This document shows, piece by piece, positions 24,931-33,195 of a DNA stretch of 41,233 bases. Origin of the DNA: an uncultured Eubacteriales bacterium (lineage in GTDB: Bacteria; Bacillota; Clostridia; Lachnospirales; Lachnospiraceae); NCBI GenBank assembly GCA_949283695.1, contig CASDTX010000034.1:1-41233 (forward strand), written 5' to 3'. Numbering within the stretch: position 1 is the first letter of the stretch; the number at the start of each line of letters is the position of its first letter. The notes beneath the pieces are model-generated. The model did not search any database. It was not told the origin of the DNA and saw only the letters and a list, made by a program, of their open reading frames with translations. The translations under genes and the position numbers were made by a program.

Positions 24931-25739
24931 GGATACTGATTGTTGACGATGAAGTGTTTGCCAGAGATGCGGTCTTGGAAAGTGTAGAGTGGTGGAAATA
25001 CGGACTGGAAGCAGTCGGTGCATCGTCCGGGGAAGAGGCACTGAAGATCATGCTGGACAGTCCGGTTCAGATCTTGATGACAGACATTAAAATGCCGGGA
25101 ATGGACGGACTTCGCCTGATTGAGGAGGTGCGCAGAAGAAATATGGACCCGGGGATGATCGTGCTGAGCAGTTTCAATGAGTTCGAGCTGGTGCGCAGCG
25201 CCATGAGGCTGGGAGCAGAAGATTATCTTTTCAAGCCTACCATGATGCCGGAAGATATCCTTGATGCGGTCCTGAAAGTAAAGAAGCGATATGAGGAGCG
25301 GAAGAAGGGCACGTCAGGACGGGAGCACGCGGACAGCCGGAGCGGCCTGCTTGGAAGAATCGCCTGGGAAGTGATCAGAGAGAAAACAGAGGCAGGCGGA
25401 AAGAATGAACGGCTGAAGCGGGAAGTGGGAGAGGCTATGAACTATATTGCGGAGAATCTGGGAGACAATGGCCTGTCGCTGACGAAAGTGGCCCTTCATG
25501 TAGGGATGAGCACAACCTATTTCAGCAAAATATTTAAGGAAAGCGCAGGAGAAAGCTTCGTCAGTTTCGTGACCGGGCTGCGCATGGAATGTGCCAAGCG
25601 GCTGTACCTGAGTTCGGATCTGAAAGTTTATGAGATCGCGGAAATGGTCGGATACTCAGACTGGCATTATTTCTATAACCTTTATAAGAAAACATTTGGC
25701 CATTCTTTATCGTTTGAAAAGAATACAGACACGAAATGA
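24927..25739 (+). CDS. Response regulator with AraC-type DNA-binding domain (YesN type)
   Basis: 270 residues. The receiver domain (1-120) has acidic D7/D8, phospho-acceptor D53 in MTDIKMPGMDG and a conserved K in LFKPTM. The C-terminal AraC/XylS domain (about 165-262) has two helix-turn-helix units, including LTKVALHVGMSTTYFSKIFKE and IAEMVGYSDWHYFYNLYKK. Its start is an unusual TTG at 24927, which overlaps the kinase stop (TTGA) and follows AAGGTGA at 5 bases. Coupling to the kinase keeps the two in balance. It very probably activates the ABC/glycosidase operon in which it sits. Confidence 0.93.
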   Translation: MRILIVDDEVFARDAVLESVEWWKYGLEAVGASSGEEALKIMLDSPVQILMTDIKMPGMDGLRLIEEVRRRNMDPGMIVLSSFNEFELVRSAMRLGAEDYLFKPTMMPEDILDAVLKVKKRYEERKKGTSGREHADSRSGLLGRIAWEVIREKTEAGGKNERLKREVGEAMNYIAENLGDNGLSLTKVALHVGMSTTYFSKIFKESAGESFVSFVTGLRMECAKRLYLSSDLKVYEIAEMVGYSDWHYFYNLYKKTFGHSLSFEKNTDTK

Positions 25740-25937
25740 GCGCTGCAAATCCTCCTGGAGTAAAGAGGCGGGGGCACTGTATGACGGAAGAAACTTCTGA
25801 ATACAGTGTCCCTGTTTGGCGTCTGGGATTTGGCATGCTTCGGATGCCGGCAGAAGGGAGAGAAATGGTTCTGTGTCTGCATATCATTCTGGAACTCTAC
25901 ATATGATGATAGAGAAGTTATACTGCGGGGGACTGCG
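25740..25937 (+). terminator. Gap with hairpin terminator after the glycan operon
   Basis: GGGCACTGTAT (25772-25782) pairs with ATACAGTGTCCC (25801-25812) with one bulged base and an 18-nt loop. The tail (TGTTTGG) is poor in T, so termination may be incomplete. The rest of the roughly 200-bp gap holds no clear gene. Confidence 0.55.
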
Positions 25938-26354
25938 ATGAGACGGTTTCTCTCCCGGACGCTGTGCGCGGCGCTCTGTCTGGCGGTATGCCTGCTGACA
26001 GGCTGTATCACCCGTCAGGAGGAAGGACAGAAGATAAGAGATCTGGAATTCACAGTATTAGATAAGGAAGATGTGCCTGAAGAACTGAGCAGCCTGATCG
26101 AAGAGAAGCAGGAAGAAGCTTTTCGCCTGACCTATATAGATCAAGGGTATCTTTATATTGCGGAAGGGTATGGCAGGCAGCCGACGACGGGCTACAGTGT
26201 GGAAGTGAATGCCCTGTACGAGACAGAAGAAGCGGTCTGTATCCGCACCACCCTCCTGGGGCCGGAGGCAGGGGAGGAGATCAAAGAGATTTCAACCTAT
26301 CCCTATGTGGCAGTACAGACGGAAGCGGTGGAGAAAGAGGTCTATTACCCGTAG
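25938..26354 (+). CDS. PrcB-like lipoprotein
   Basis: 138 residues from the ATG at 25938, which gives a basic-hydrophobic signal peptide ending LLTGC (lipid-bearing cysteine near residue 20). The mature part has a GYLYIAEGYGRQPTTGYSV segment and an ISTYPYVAVQTEA end, the pattern of the PrcB C-terminal domain, small proteins named after the partner of the PrtP protease in Treponema. Function in Clostridia is not known; protease-complex or inhibitor-like roles have been suggested. The longer frame from 25806 would hide the signal peptide behind 44 unlikely residues. It lies just upstream of the spore gene sipL. Confidence 0.7.
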   Translation: MRRFLSRTLCAALCLAVCLLTGCITRQEEGQKIRDLEFTVLDKEDVPEELSSLIEEKQEEAFRLTYIDQGYLYIAEGYGRQPTTGYSVEVNALYETEEAVCIRTTLLGPEAGEEIKEISTYPYVAVQTEAVEKEVYYP

Positions 26355-26437
26355 ACCTCTTGCGGAAGTTTCCGATGGGGACAGCAGGGCTCTGACGCGA
26401 AGCAAGTGAAAGATGGAGATTTGACAGGAGGAGAATT

Positions 26438-27997
26438 ATGGAACTGATCAGAAAGCCGATTCATTATACGCAGGAGGGAAAGAGTATCTTTGACCAGTTT
26501 TATCTGGATGAAGATTATAATGTACCGGAGCAGAAAGAGGACGTGCGCAGAGTGATCCAGGGGAGCGCGGAACTGAAGGCGGAAGAGATCCGCCCGGTGG
26601 AAAATTATATCCGGATCACGGGCAAGGTGTATTTCCGCGTACTGTATATGACCGCGTCAGGAGATCCGCGCCCTGCTGTTTTGGAGGGCAAGCTTCCGTT
26701 TGAAGAGATGGTCTATGCGGAGAGTGACGGGAACGAGACATTTTTCATCCGCAATATGCGCACAGAGTTTACCGGATCTGTGGTGAATTCCCGGAAGTTA
26801 AGCCTGCGGATCATGGCGGAGATGGAGATCGGACGTGAAAGTCTCAGGGACGAGGAACTGACAACAGAGATTGAGAGCGAGATCCCGATCTACAGGAAGA
26901 CGCAGAGGCTGAACCTGCTGAAACTCTCTGCTTCCAGAAAAGATACATACCGAATCCGGGAGGAGATCGCCCTTCCGGGCACCAAGGAGAGTGTGGGGCA
27001 GATCCTGCTGACGGACATCGGAAGCAGAAAGCTTGATATCCGGCTGGGGCAGGACGAGGTTCTGATCCGCGGGGAACTGCTTGTATTCTGTATGTATCTG
27101 TCGGCAGAAGAGAAAGCGGACTGGATCGAGCAGAGTGTTCCCTTCGAGGGAAGAATTTCCTGTGAAGGCGTGTCCGAGGAAATGTATTATCATATCCGCT
27201 ATTCCCTGGAAGATACTCTGGCAGATATCCGGCTGGATGAAGATGGGGAGATGCGGATTCTGGGAATTGAGGGAACGCTGTCCCTGGGAATGAACATTTA
27301 TGAGGAAGAAGAAACGGAGATCCTGAAGGATCTGTACTCTCTGGAAGAGGAATGCGTCTTCGACACCAGAGAGGCAGTGTATGAAGAGCTTCTGATGCAG
27401 AACCAGTCCAGATGTAAGATGGCAGAGAGGATTTCCCTCCCGGAGCTGAAGGAGGATGTACTTCAGATCATCCACAGCCAGGGCAGCATACAGGTGGAAA
27501 GCGAACAGCATACCCCGGAAGGCATTCGGGTGGAGGGAATCCTGCATGTAGGATTTCTCTATCTGCGGGCGGACGATATGGAACCGTATGGAAGCTGGCA
27601 GGGGATCGTGCCGTTCTCTTATCTGATCGAGTATCCGGATCTTCCGGACCGGACGGCAGACAGCCTTGCCTATCATGTAGAACAGCTGGCCGTGACGCTG
27701 ACGGGGAGTGAGGCGGTGGAGATTAAGGCGGTTCTGGCATTCGATATCTTCCTGCGCAGGCTTGTTCCTGCGGAGATGATCACAGACGTGCGGGTACAGC
27801 CCCTCGACCGGGAAGCCCTTGCACAGCGGCCGGGAATTGTGGGGCATATTGTTCAGCGCGGGGAAGATATGTGGAGTCTGGCGAAGAATTATATGACCAC
27901 AGTAGAAGGAATTATGGAAGTGAATGGGCTTGAAAATGAAACAGTCAGGCCAGGCGATAAACTGTTGATTTTTAAGGAGAATATGAGTATACTGTAA
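26438..27997 (+). CDS. sipL: SipL-like spore morphogenesis protein (SPOCS domains plus LysM)
   Basis: 519 residues, nearly the length of Clostridioides difficile SipL. Repeated SPOCS (DUF3794) segments occur at about 20-150, 170-290 and 320-440, each with a YIRITGKVYFRVLYM-like or VEGILHVGFLYL-like strand pair. A C-terminal LysM domain (about 468-513) has HIVQRGEDMWSLAKNY and VRPGDKLLIF. In C. difficile, SipL binds SpoIVA through its LysM domain and anchors the spore coat on the forespore surface in the mother cell. It is followed by ispE after 30 bp. AGGAGGAG precedes the start. I see no clear sporulation-sigma promoter upstream. Confidence 0.9.
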   Translation: MELIRKPIHYTQEGKSIFDQFYLDEDYNVPEQKEDVRRVIQGSAELKAEEIRPVENYIRITGKVYFRVLYMTASGDPRPAVLEGKLPFEEMVYAESDGNETFFIRNMRTEFTGSVVNSRKLSLRIMAEMEIGRESLRDEELTTEIESEIPIYRKTQRLNLLKLSASRKDTYRIREEIALPGTKESVGQILLTDIGSRKLDIRLGQDEVLIRGELLVFCMYLSAEEKADWIEQSVPFEGRISCEGVSEEMYYHIRYSLEDTLADIRLDEDGEMRILGIEGTLSLGMNIYEEEETEILKDLYSLEEECVFDTREAVYEELLMQNQSRCKMAERISLPELKEDVLQIIHSQGSIQVESEQHTPEGIRVEGILHVGFLYLRADDMEPYGSWQGIVPFSYLIEYPDLPDRTADSLAYHVEQLAVTLTGSEAVEIKAVLAFDIFLRRLVPAEMITDVRVQPLDREALAQRPGIVGHIVQRGEDMWSLAKNYMTTVEGIMEVNGLENETVRPGDKLLIFKENMSIL

Positions 27998-28003
27998 GAA
28001 TAA

Positions 28004-28011
28004 TGTATACA
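28004..28011 (+). promoter_or_regulatory. TGTATACA palindrome, candidate GntR/FCD operator
   Basis: A perfect 8-bp palindrome TGTATACA lies between sipL and ispE, with a second GTATAC at 27987-27992, 18 bp upstream. Operators of FCD-type GntR regulators often centre on GTATAC-like palindromes, and such a regulator is encoded two genes on. The regulatory link is inference. Confidence 0.3.
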
Positions 28012-28027
28012 AGATACAGGAGGATGC

Positions 28028-28918
28028 ATGATGAATCAGATTGAACTGAGAGCGCTGGCGAAGATCAATCTGGGACTGGATGTACTTGGAAGAAGAGAAA
28101 ACGGGTATCATGATGTCCGCATGGTGATGCAGTCTGTTTATTTATATGATGATGTAAAGATTGAGAAGACAGAGGCGCCGGATATCACGGTATCTTCGAA
28201 TCTGAACTTCCTTCCTACAGGAACAGACAATATCGCATACAAAGCGGCAGAGCTCTTGAAGAACGAGTTCCAGATCAAGGACGGTGTGAAGATTGTATTG
28301 AAGAAGCATATTCCGGTGGCGGCAGGACTTGCCGGCGGCAGTTCCAATGCGGCGGCCGTTCTCTTCGGCATGAACCGGCTGTTCCGGCTCGGCCTGTCCC
28401 AGGAAGAACTCAAAGAACGCGGGGTGAAACTGGGGGCAGATGTGCCGTACTGCATCATGAGAGGCACGGTTCTGGCAGAAGGAATCGGCGAAATACTTAA
28501 GCCCCTGCCCCAGATGCCGAAATGCAGCGTGCTGATTGCCAAGCCGCCGGTCAGCGTATCGACGAAAGCGGTGTATGAGGCGCTGGACGCAAAGGCGATC
28601 ACGTCCCATCCGGACATTGACGGGATCCTCGAAGGATTAGAAAGAGGAAGCCTGAAGCAGGTGGCTGCTTCCATGGGAAATGTGCTGGAAGACGTAACGA
28701 TCCCTATGCATCCTGTGATCCGTGAGATCAAACAGGAAATGATGGCAGCAGGTGCTCTGAACGCCATGATGAGCGGCAGCGGTCCTACCGTGTTCGGCTT
28801 GTTTGAAAGCCGGGCGGACGCAAGAAAGGCACAGAGGCAGATCCGAGAAAAGTCACTGGCCAGACAGGTTTATGTGACGAGTATACACAGTGTAAGGAGG
28901 GATCAGGATGTCCTTTGA
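28028..28918 (+). CDS. ispE: 4-diphosphocytidyl-2-C-methyl-D-erythritol kinase
   Basis: 296 residues of the GHMP kinase family. LRALAKINLGLDVLGRRENGYHDV (7-30) carries the conserved substrate-site lysine. PVAAGLAGGSSNAAAVL (about 96-112) is the ATP loop. LGADVPYCIMRGTVLAEGIGE and MSGSGPTVFGLF complete the family motifs. It phosphorylates CDP-methylerythritol in the non-mevalonate isoprenoid pathway. AGGAGGA precedes two adjacent ATGs (28028, 28031). The stop overlaps the next gene by 11 bases. Position next to a sipL-type gene and a GntR gene is, as far as I recall, common in Clostridia. Confidence 0.96.
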   Translation: MMNQIELRALAKINLGLDVLGRRENGYHDVRMVMQSVYLYDDVKIEKTEAPDITVSSNLNFLPTGTDNIAYKAAELLKNEFQIKDGVKIVLKKHIPVAAGLAGGSSNAAAVLFGMNRLFRLGLSQEELKERGVKLGADVPYCIMRGTVLAEGIGEILKPLPQMPKCSVLIAKPPVSVSTKAVYEALDAKAITSHPDIDGILEGLERGSLKQVAASMGNVLEDVTIPMHPVIREIKQEMMAAGALNAMMSGSGPTVFGLFESRADARKAQRQIREKSLARQVYVTSIHSVRRDQDVL

Positions 28919-29582
28919 TTTTGAAGTTACGATGAACGAATATCTTCCCCTGAGAGATGTGGTGTTTAATACCCTGCGCCGCGCGATTCTGCGGGGCGAG
29001 CTTAAACCGGGCGAACGTCTGATGGAGATCCAGCTTGCCAACAAGCTGGGGGTGAGCCGGACGCCGATCCGAGAGGCAATCCGCAAACTGGAGCTGGAGG
29101 GGTTGGTGATCATGATCCCGCGCAGAGGCGCAGAGGTGGCAGAGATAACAGAGAAGAATTTAAGAGATGTGCTGGAAGTACGGTGTGCATTAGAAGAACT
29201 GGCAGTTCAGCTGGCATGCGACCGGATTGACAAGAGCGGAATCCGGGAGCTTCACGAGGCGGCCAAACGTTTCCAGAACGTGCTGGACAGCGATGATATT
29301 ACACAGATCGCCCAGGCAGATGAAGCATTCCACGATGTCATTTTCGTGGCTACCGGAAACGCAAGACTGATTCAGCTCCTGAACAATCTCCGTGAGCAGA
29401 TGTACCGGTATCGTATCGAATACCTGAAGAAAAAAGAATGCTATCCTCAGCTGCTGGCTGAACATCAGGGAATCATTGAAGCCATCGAGGCACAAGAAAA
29501 AGAAAAAGCGACAGAGATCACCATGACACATATCAATAATCAGGTAGATACCGTGGTGGGGACACTGCGCCATCGCGAGTAA
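28908..29582 (+). CDS. GntR family regulator, FCD subgroup
   Basis: 224 residues. The N-terminal winged helix (about 10-78) contains LRRAILRGELKPGERLMEIQLANKLGVSRTPIREAIRKLELEGLV, as separate recognisable pieces of the GntR signature. The C-terminal all-helical FCD domain (about 85-215) has the DEAFHDVIFVATGN motif and later AEHQGIIEAIE, which supply the usual Asp/His metal or ligand-binding set. FCD proteins bind carboxylic acids or metals. The start, with AAGGAGG, lies inside the end of ispE, so the two are coupled. Its targets are not visible except for possible sites upstream of ispE. Confidence 0.92.
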   Translation: MSFDFEVTMNEYLPLRDVVFNTLRRAILRGELKPGERLMEIQLANKLGVSRTPIREAIRKLELEGLVIMIPRRGAEVAEITEKNLRDVLEVRCALEELAVQLACDRIDKSGIRELHEAAKRFQNVLDSDDITQIAQADEAFHDVIFVATGNARLIQLLNNLREQMYRYRIEYLKKKECYPQLLAEHQGIIEAIEAQEKEKATEITMTHINNQVDTVVGTLRHRE

Positions 29583-29588
29583 ATGTCT

Positions 29589-29620
29589 CAAAGGTGCCGC
29601 AAAAGTGACAGGCACCTTTG
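29589..29620. repeat. Intergenic palindrome of the GGTGCC/GACAGGCACC type
   Basis: CAAAGGTGCC (29589-29598) and GGCACCTTTG (29611-29620) form a perfect 10-bp stem with a 12-nt loop, placed 7 bp after the GntR stop. It is not followed by a T run on either strand. The AGTGACAGGCACC wording resembles dispersed intergenic palindromes seen in many Firmicutes. It may still act as a terminator or RNA-stabilising hairpin. Confidence 0.55.
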
Positions 29621-29684
29621 AAGAATATTTCCAGAATTTTCTGTCAATACTCCCTATATCAAACGGTATATGGAGGTTATACAT

Positions 29685-30323
29685 ATGGATAGATCTTACC
29701 TGGAAATGATTCGCAGACGGGCGGCATGGGCAGCCCTTTTCCCGGCGGTGATCCTGGCGGACGTGCTGACGCTGCTTGTGTACCGGGAAGCGGACGCTGC
29801 GTCTCTGGCCGGAATGCAGGCGCATCTTGCGCAGGAGGTCCTCCGGTTCCATGTTCTTGCGGACAGTGATTCTGAGGAGGACCAGAGTGTGAAGCGGAAG
29901 GTGCGGGATGGCGTGCTGGATTTTCTGGAGGAGGAGATGCCGGAGACTTCCGGCGCCGAAGAGGCGGCACAATGGGTCAGGGAGCATATTGACGAGATTG
30001 AGGAGGTGAGCCGGGGGATCGTGGCTGCGGAAGGAAAGGATGATCCTGTAAGTGCAGCGGTTACGACCTGCTGGTTCCCGGACAGGAGTTATGGAGATCT
30101 GACCTTCCCTGCGGGGAACTACGAGGCTCTCCGCATTGAGATCGGCTCAGGACGGGGGCATAACTGGTGGTGCGTGCTCTATCCGTCGCTGTGTTTCCTT
30201 GATACGGCCAACGCGGTGGTTCCCGAGGAGGGAAAACAGAAGCTGAAGAATGTTTTGACAGATGAGGAGTATGCCAGAGTGACTGCCGGATCTGATTTTG
30301 AGATCAGCTGGTATTTCTGGTGA
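29685..30323 (+). CDS. spoIIR: Stage II sporulation protein R
   Basis: 212 residues. An N-terminal hydrophobic helix (about 13-33) for export is followed by the conserved RFHVLADSDSEEDQSVKRKVRD, then FPAGNYEALRIEIGSG, GHNWWCVLYPSLCF and the C-terminal EISWYFW. SpoIIR is made in the forespore, crosses into the space between the two membranes and activates the protease SpoIIGA, which processes pro-sigma-E in the mother cell. The ATG at 29685 is preferred because GGAGG (29672-29676) lies inside the upstream ATG option at 29670. I see no convincing sigma-F promoter. It is followed after 15 bp by the CDF transporter gene. Confidence 0.95.
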   Translation: MDRSYLEMIRRRAAWAALFPAVILADVLTLLVYREADAASLAGMQAHLAQEVLRFHVLADSDSEEDQSVKRKVRDGVLDFLEEEMPETSGAEEAAQWVREHIDEIEEVSRGIVAAEGKDDPVSAAVTTCWFPDRSYGDLTFPAGNYEALRIEIGSGRGHNWWCVLYPSLCFLDTANAVVPEEGKQKLKNVLTDEEYARVTAGSDFEISWYFW

Positions 30324-30338
30324 GGAATAGAAGAGGTT

Positions 30339-31523
30339 ATGACAGAATTTTTAGTAAGACATTTTATCAAAGATTATCAAGATGTGGAGAAGATATCTGT
30401 GAGGACGGCGTATGGAGTTCTGGCCAGCTTCGTGGGTATCTTCTGTAATGTGTTTTTATTTATTGTGAAATTTATTGTGGGCCTGGTACTGCACAGTGTA
30501 TCTGTTACAGCGGATGCGTTCAACAACCTTTCTGATGCAGGATCCTCCGTGATCAGTTTCGTGGGGGTGAAGATGGCGGAGAAACCGGCGGATAAGGATC
30601 ATCCGTTTGGACATGGAAGGATTGAATACATTGCGGCGCTGATCGTCTCTTTTCTCGTTCTGGAAGTGGGATTTACATTTCTGAAAGACTCGATCGGCAA
30701 GATCCGTGTCCCTGAGGAATTGAACTTTCAGGTGACTTCTGTGGCGATCCTGCTTCTTTCGATTGGAGTGAAGCTTTGGCTGGGACTCTTTAACCGGAAG
30801 CTGGGGGTGAAGATCAATTCGAAGGTTATGCAGGCTGTGTTTACGGATTCCATGGGAGACGTGATCACGACCGCGGCGACGATCCTGTCTCTGATATTCT
30901 TCCGTATTACAGGGATAAATATTGATGGAATTGTCGGTGCCTGTGTGGCGCTTGTGGTGATGTGGGCCGGCGTTGGAATCGCGAAGGATACGCTGGAGCC
31001 GCTGATCGGTGAGGCGATCGATCCGGAGGTCTATGAAGAGATCAAACATTTCGTCGAAGGCTATGAAGGCATCGAGGGTACCCATGATTTGATCGTACAT
31101 AACTATGGCCCGGGCCGCAGCATGGCGTCCATTCATGCGGAGGTTCCCAATGACGTAGATATTGAGAAATCCCATGAAATCATTGACCGGATTGAGCGGG
31201 AGGCGGCAAAGGAATTGGGACTCTTCCTGGTGATTCATATGGATCCGATTGAGATGAAAGACAAGCGCGTGCTGGAAATCCGCAGCCAGGCTGTGCGGAT
31301 CTTGAAGGAACTGGACCCTGCCTGCAGTATTCATGATTTCCGTGTCGTATATGGGGAGCATCAGGTCAATCTGATTTTTGATATGGTTGTGCCGATTGAT
31401 TACGACGAGGGAAGAAAGAAGGAACTGCCGGACCAGATGAGACAGCGGCTGAAAGACGTGGACCCACGTTACGAGTGTGTGATCACAGAGGAATATGATT
31501 ATGTGGCAAAATCAGAGGAGTGA
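30339..31523 (+). CDS. Cation diffusion facilitator (metal efflux)
   Basis: 394 residues with six membrane helices and a long cytoplasmic tail. The metal site in helix 2 is TADAFNNLSDAGSS and in helix 5 FTDSMGDVITT, with the HPFGHGRIEY motif in the loop between helices 2 and 3. The cytoplasmic domain (about 215-300) has VHNYGPGRSMASIHAEV, the CDF dimerisation fold. About 80 extra residues with a second similar beta-alpha unit follow. These pumps remove Zn, Mn, Fe or Co in exchange for protons. The NN rather than HD pair in helix 2 argues against classic zinc specificity and would fit Mn or Fe, but this is inference. Confidence 0.92.
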   Translation: MTEFLVRHFIKDYQDVEKISVRTAYGVLASFVGIFCNVFLFIVKFIVGLVLHSVSVTADAFNNLSDAGSSVISFVGVKMAEKPADKDHPFGHGRIEYIAALIVSFLVLEVGFTFLKDSIGKIRVPEELNFQVTSVAILLLSIGVKLWLGLFNRKLGVKINSKVMQAVFTDSMGDVITTAATILSLIFFRITGINIDGIVGACVALVVMWAGVGIAKDTLEPLIGEAIDPEVYEEIKHFVEGYEGIEGTHDLIVHNYGPGRSMASIHAEVPNDVDIEKSHEIIDRIEREAAKELGLFLVIHMDPIEMKDKRVLEIRSQAVRILKELDPACSIHDFRVVYGEHQVNLIFDMVVPIDYDEGRKKELPDQMRQRLKDVDPRYECVITEEYDYVAKSEE

Positions 31524-31530
31524 CAGAAGG

Positions 31531-32268
31531 ATGAACAGCGGAACAGAAATAGAGACAAAAATGCATCGATACGAGTTCGACGGAAGGGTGCGCTACAGCG
31601 AGATTGATCATCATGGGACCATGACGCTTCCGGCGCTGATTAATTATTTCCAGGACTGCAGTACCTTTCATTCAGAGGCTGTGGGGCTTGGCATGGAAAG
31701 CCTGAAGGAGAAAAAGAAAGCATGGGTGCTTTCTTACTGGCAGATTATTGTGGAACGCTATCCCAAACTGGGGGAGGCGATAACGACGGGGACCTTTGCG
31801 ACGAGATTCTCCGGTCTGTTCGGAAACCGGAATTTCTATATGCTGGATGAAGCCGGCAATCGGATCGCCACAGCCAATTCAATCTGGGTGTTTATGGATC
31901 TGGTGAAAGGAAGGCCGTGCCGGCCGGATCCGGCTCAGATCGACCCCTACGGCACGGAGGAGCCTCTGGATATGCCATATGAGGACAGAAAAATCCTTGT
32001 AGCGGAGGCATTTGAAGACAGGGAATGCTTTCCTGTCCGGAAATATCATATTGATACGAATGAACATGTGAATAATGCACAGTATGTGCAGATGGCGCTG
32101 GAGATGATGCCGCGCAGCACCCAGATCCGGCAGGCCAGAGTGGACTATAAGAAATCCGCAGTCTACGGAGACATTATTTATCCGAAACTGGCCCAGGAGC
32201 CGGAGAGAACCGTTGTAGAACTGTGCGGCGCAGACGGCGCCCCCTACGCGGTCGTGGAATTGAAATGA
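31531..32268 (+). CDS. Acyl-ACP thioesterase
   Basis: 245 residues with two hot-dog folds in tandem, as in bacterial FatA/FatB-like proteins. The first starts YEFDGRVRYSEIDHHGTMTLPALINYFQD, read here as separate strand and helix pieces. The second holds HIDTNEHVNNAQYVQMA, where the Asp, Asn and His are the expected catalytic set. It releases free fatty acids from acyl carrier protein. The start at 31531 has GAGGAG ten bases upstream; the frame remains open back to 31495 without a better site. Its last 25 bases overlap the end of the convergent HAD gene. Confidence 0.9.
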   Translation: MNSGTEIETKMHRYEFDGRVRYSEIDHHGTMTLPALINYFQDCSTFHSEAVGLGMESLKEKKKAWVLSYWQIIVERYPKLGEAITTGTFATRFSGLFGNRNFYMLDEAGNRIATANSIWVFMDLVKGRPCRPDPAQIDPYGTEEPLDMPYEDRKILVAEAFEDRECFPVRKYHIDTNEHVNNAQYVQMALEMMPRSTQIRQARVDYKKSAVYGDIIYPKLAQEPERTVVELCGADGAPYAVVELK

Positions 32269-33053
32269 TCCAGTTCTTCCAGGATGCTTTCGAGCACATC
32301 TTCTACAGAGTCTGTGACACGGTTCGCGTATTCTTTCATACCCGGTGCCGCATTCTCCATGGCATAGCTTATCCCGGCCAGCTGCAGCATCTCCACATCG
32401 TTATACTGATCGCCGAAGGCCATACACTCTTCCGGCGTGATGTGGAGGCAGTCCAGCAGGCTCTGAAGAGCTGTGCCTTTGTTATATCCGGGCACCACAA
32501 AATCAATCCAGATATTACCAGAAGTTACAACGTCAATCTCGGAGGAAAATTCCTCCTGAAGGTGCTGCAGATAGTCCCGGAGATCGCGCGTGGTTGTATT
32601 GCCCACCGCGATCTTCAGGATAGATCCCTTGATCTGTGAAATATCGGTTACGATGCGGGTGGTATTCTTCATCTGATTCACAATGAGATCTGTAAATGCT
32701 GAATTATTATCTTCAATATAGCAAGCCTCTTCCCGGGAGACAACGATCTCAAATCCAGGCTCTTTCCGGATTTCGCGGATGATCCGTTCCGCCAGCTCAT
32801 CCGGGATCACTCCCCGGCGGATGACCTTTCCCTGGTGAATGCAGAGAGAACCATTCTCTGCAATGTAGGAGATCTCGTCTTCGATCTCATGGAACATGCG
32901 GCGTTCATTATCGTACTGACGCCCGCTGGCCGCTGCGAAGCGGATGCCTGTCTGAGTCAGTCTGTGTATGAGCTGTACGGCCCGCGGGGTTAATTCCTGG
33001 GCGCCGTTTTGGAGCAGTGTGCCGTCCAGGTCGCTTGCAATCAGTTTAATCAT
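32244..33053 (-). CDS. Cof-type HAD family phosphatase
   Basis: 269 residues. Motif I is ASDLDGTLL near the N-terminus, with nucleophile and acid aspartates. Motif II is the Ser in AAASGRQ, motif III the Lys in NKGTALQSLL, and motif IV FGDQYNDVEML. The cap is the C2 type of the Cof/YidA group, which dephosphorylates sugar phosphates, flavin or pyridoxal phosphates. The ATG at 33053 is chosen since GGAGG (33061-33066) is 7 bases away, while the ATG at 33059 is too close. It has its own promoter back to back with glmM. It ends inside the thioesterase gene, an unusual 25-base convergent overlap. Confidence 0.93.
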   Translation of the reverse strand: MIKLIASDLDGTLLQNGAQELTPRAVQLIHRLTQTGIRFAAASGRQYDNERRMFHEIEDEISYIAENGSLCIHQGKVIRRGVIPDELAERIIREIRKEPGFEIVVSREEACYIEDNNSAFTDLIVNQMKNTTRIVTDISQIKGSILKIAVGNTTTRDLRDYLQHLQEEFSSEIDVVTSGNIWIDFVVPGYNKGTALQSLLDCLHITPEECMAFGDQYNDVEMLQLAGISYAMENAAPGMKEYANRVTDSVEDVLESILEELDHFNSTTA

Positions 33054-33138
33054 AATCATTCCTCCGAATCAATCTGGTTCATGGAAAGCGCCGCAAATAT
33101 TTCCGCAGCGCGAATAAGGCGGGAGATACCCGTGAACA

Positions 33139-33167
33139 AGTATATCCTAAAAAAACAGTTCTGTAAA
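33139..33167 (-). promoter_or_regulatory. Promoter of the HAD phosphatase gene
   Basis: On the minus strand TTTACA (33162-33167), 17-bp spacer, TATACT (33139-33144). It faces away from the glmM promoter. Confidence 0.75.
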
Positions 33168-33195
33168 CTTGTAACAAAGAAGAAATACTTGTAAC
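33167..33195. repeat. Direct repeat between the divergent HAD and glmM promoters
   Basis: ACTTGTAAC occurs at 33167-33175 and 33187-33195, exactly 20 bp apart, about two helical turns. The second copy covers the glmM -35 box and the first touches the HAD -35 box, so a protein bound to both could control both genes. Confidence 0.5.

Noticed and set aside
23200-25041. Open frame of 613 codons on the minus strand
   Set aside because: It mirrors the histidine kinase gene. The composition is typical of an antisense shadow (rich in His, Leu, Arg) and no motif is seen.
25896-25924. Promoter-like TCTACA-N17-TATACT before the PrcB-like gene
   Set aside because: Transcription would start only about 7 bases before the ATG and would leave out the ribosome site, so it is doubtful for this gene.
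26798-28111. Open frame of 437 codons on the minus strand
   Set aside because: Antisense to sipL and the start of ispE, with no plausible start signal.
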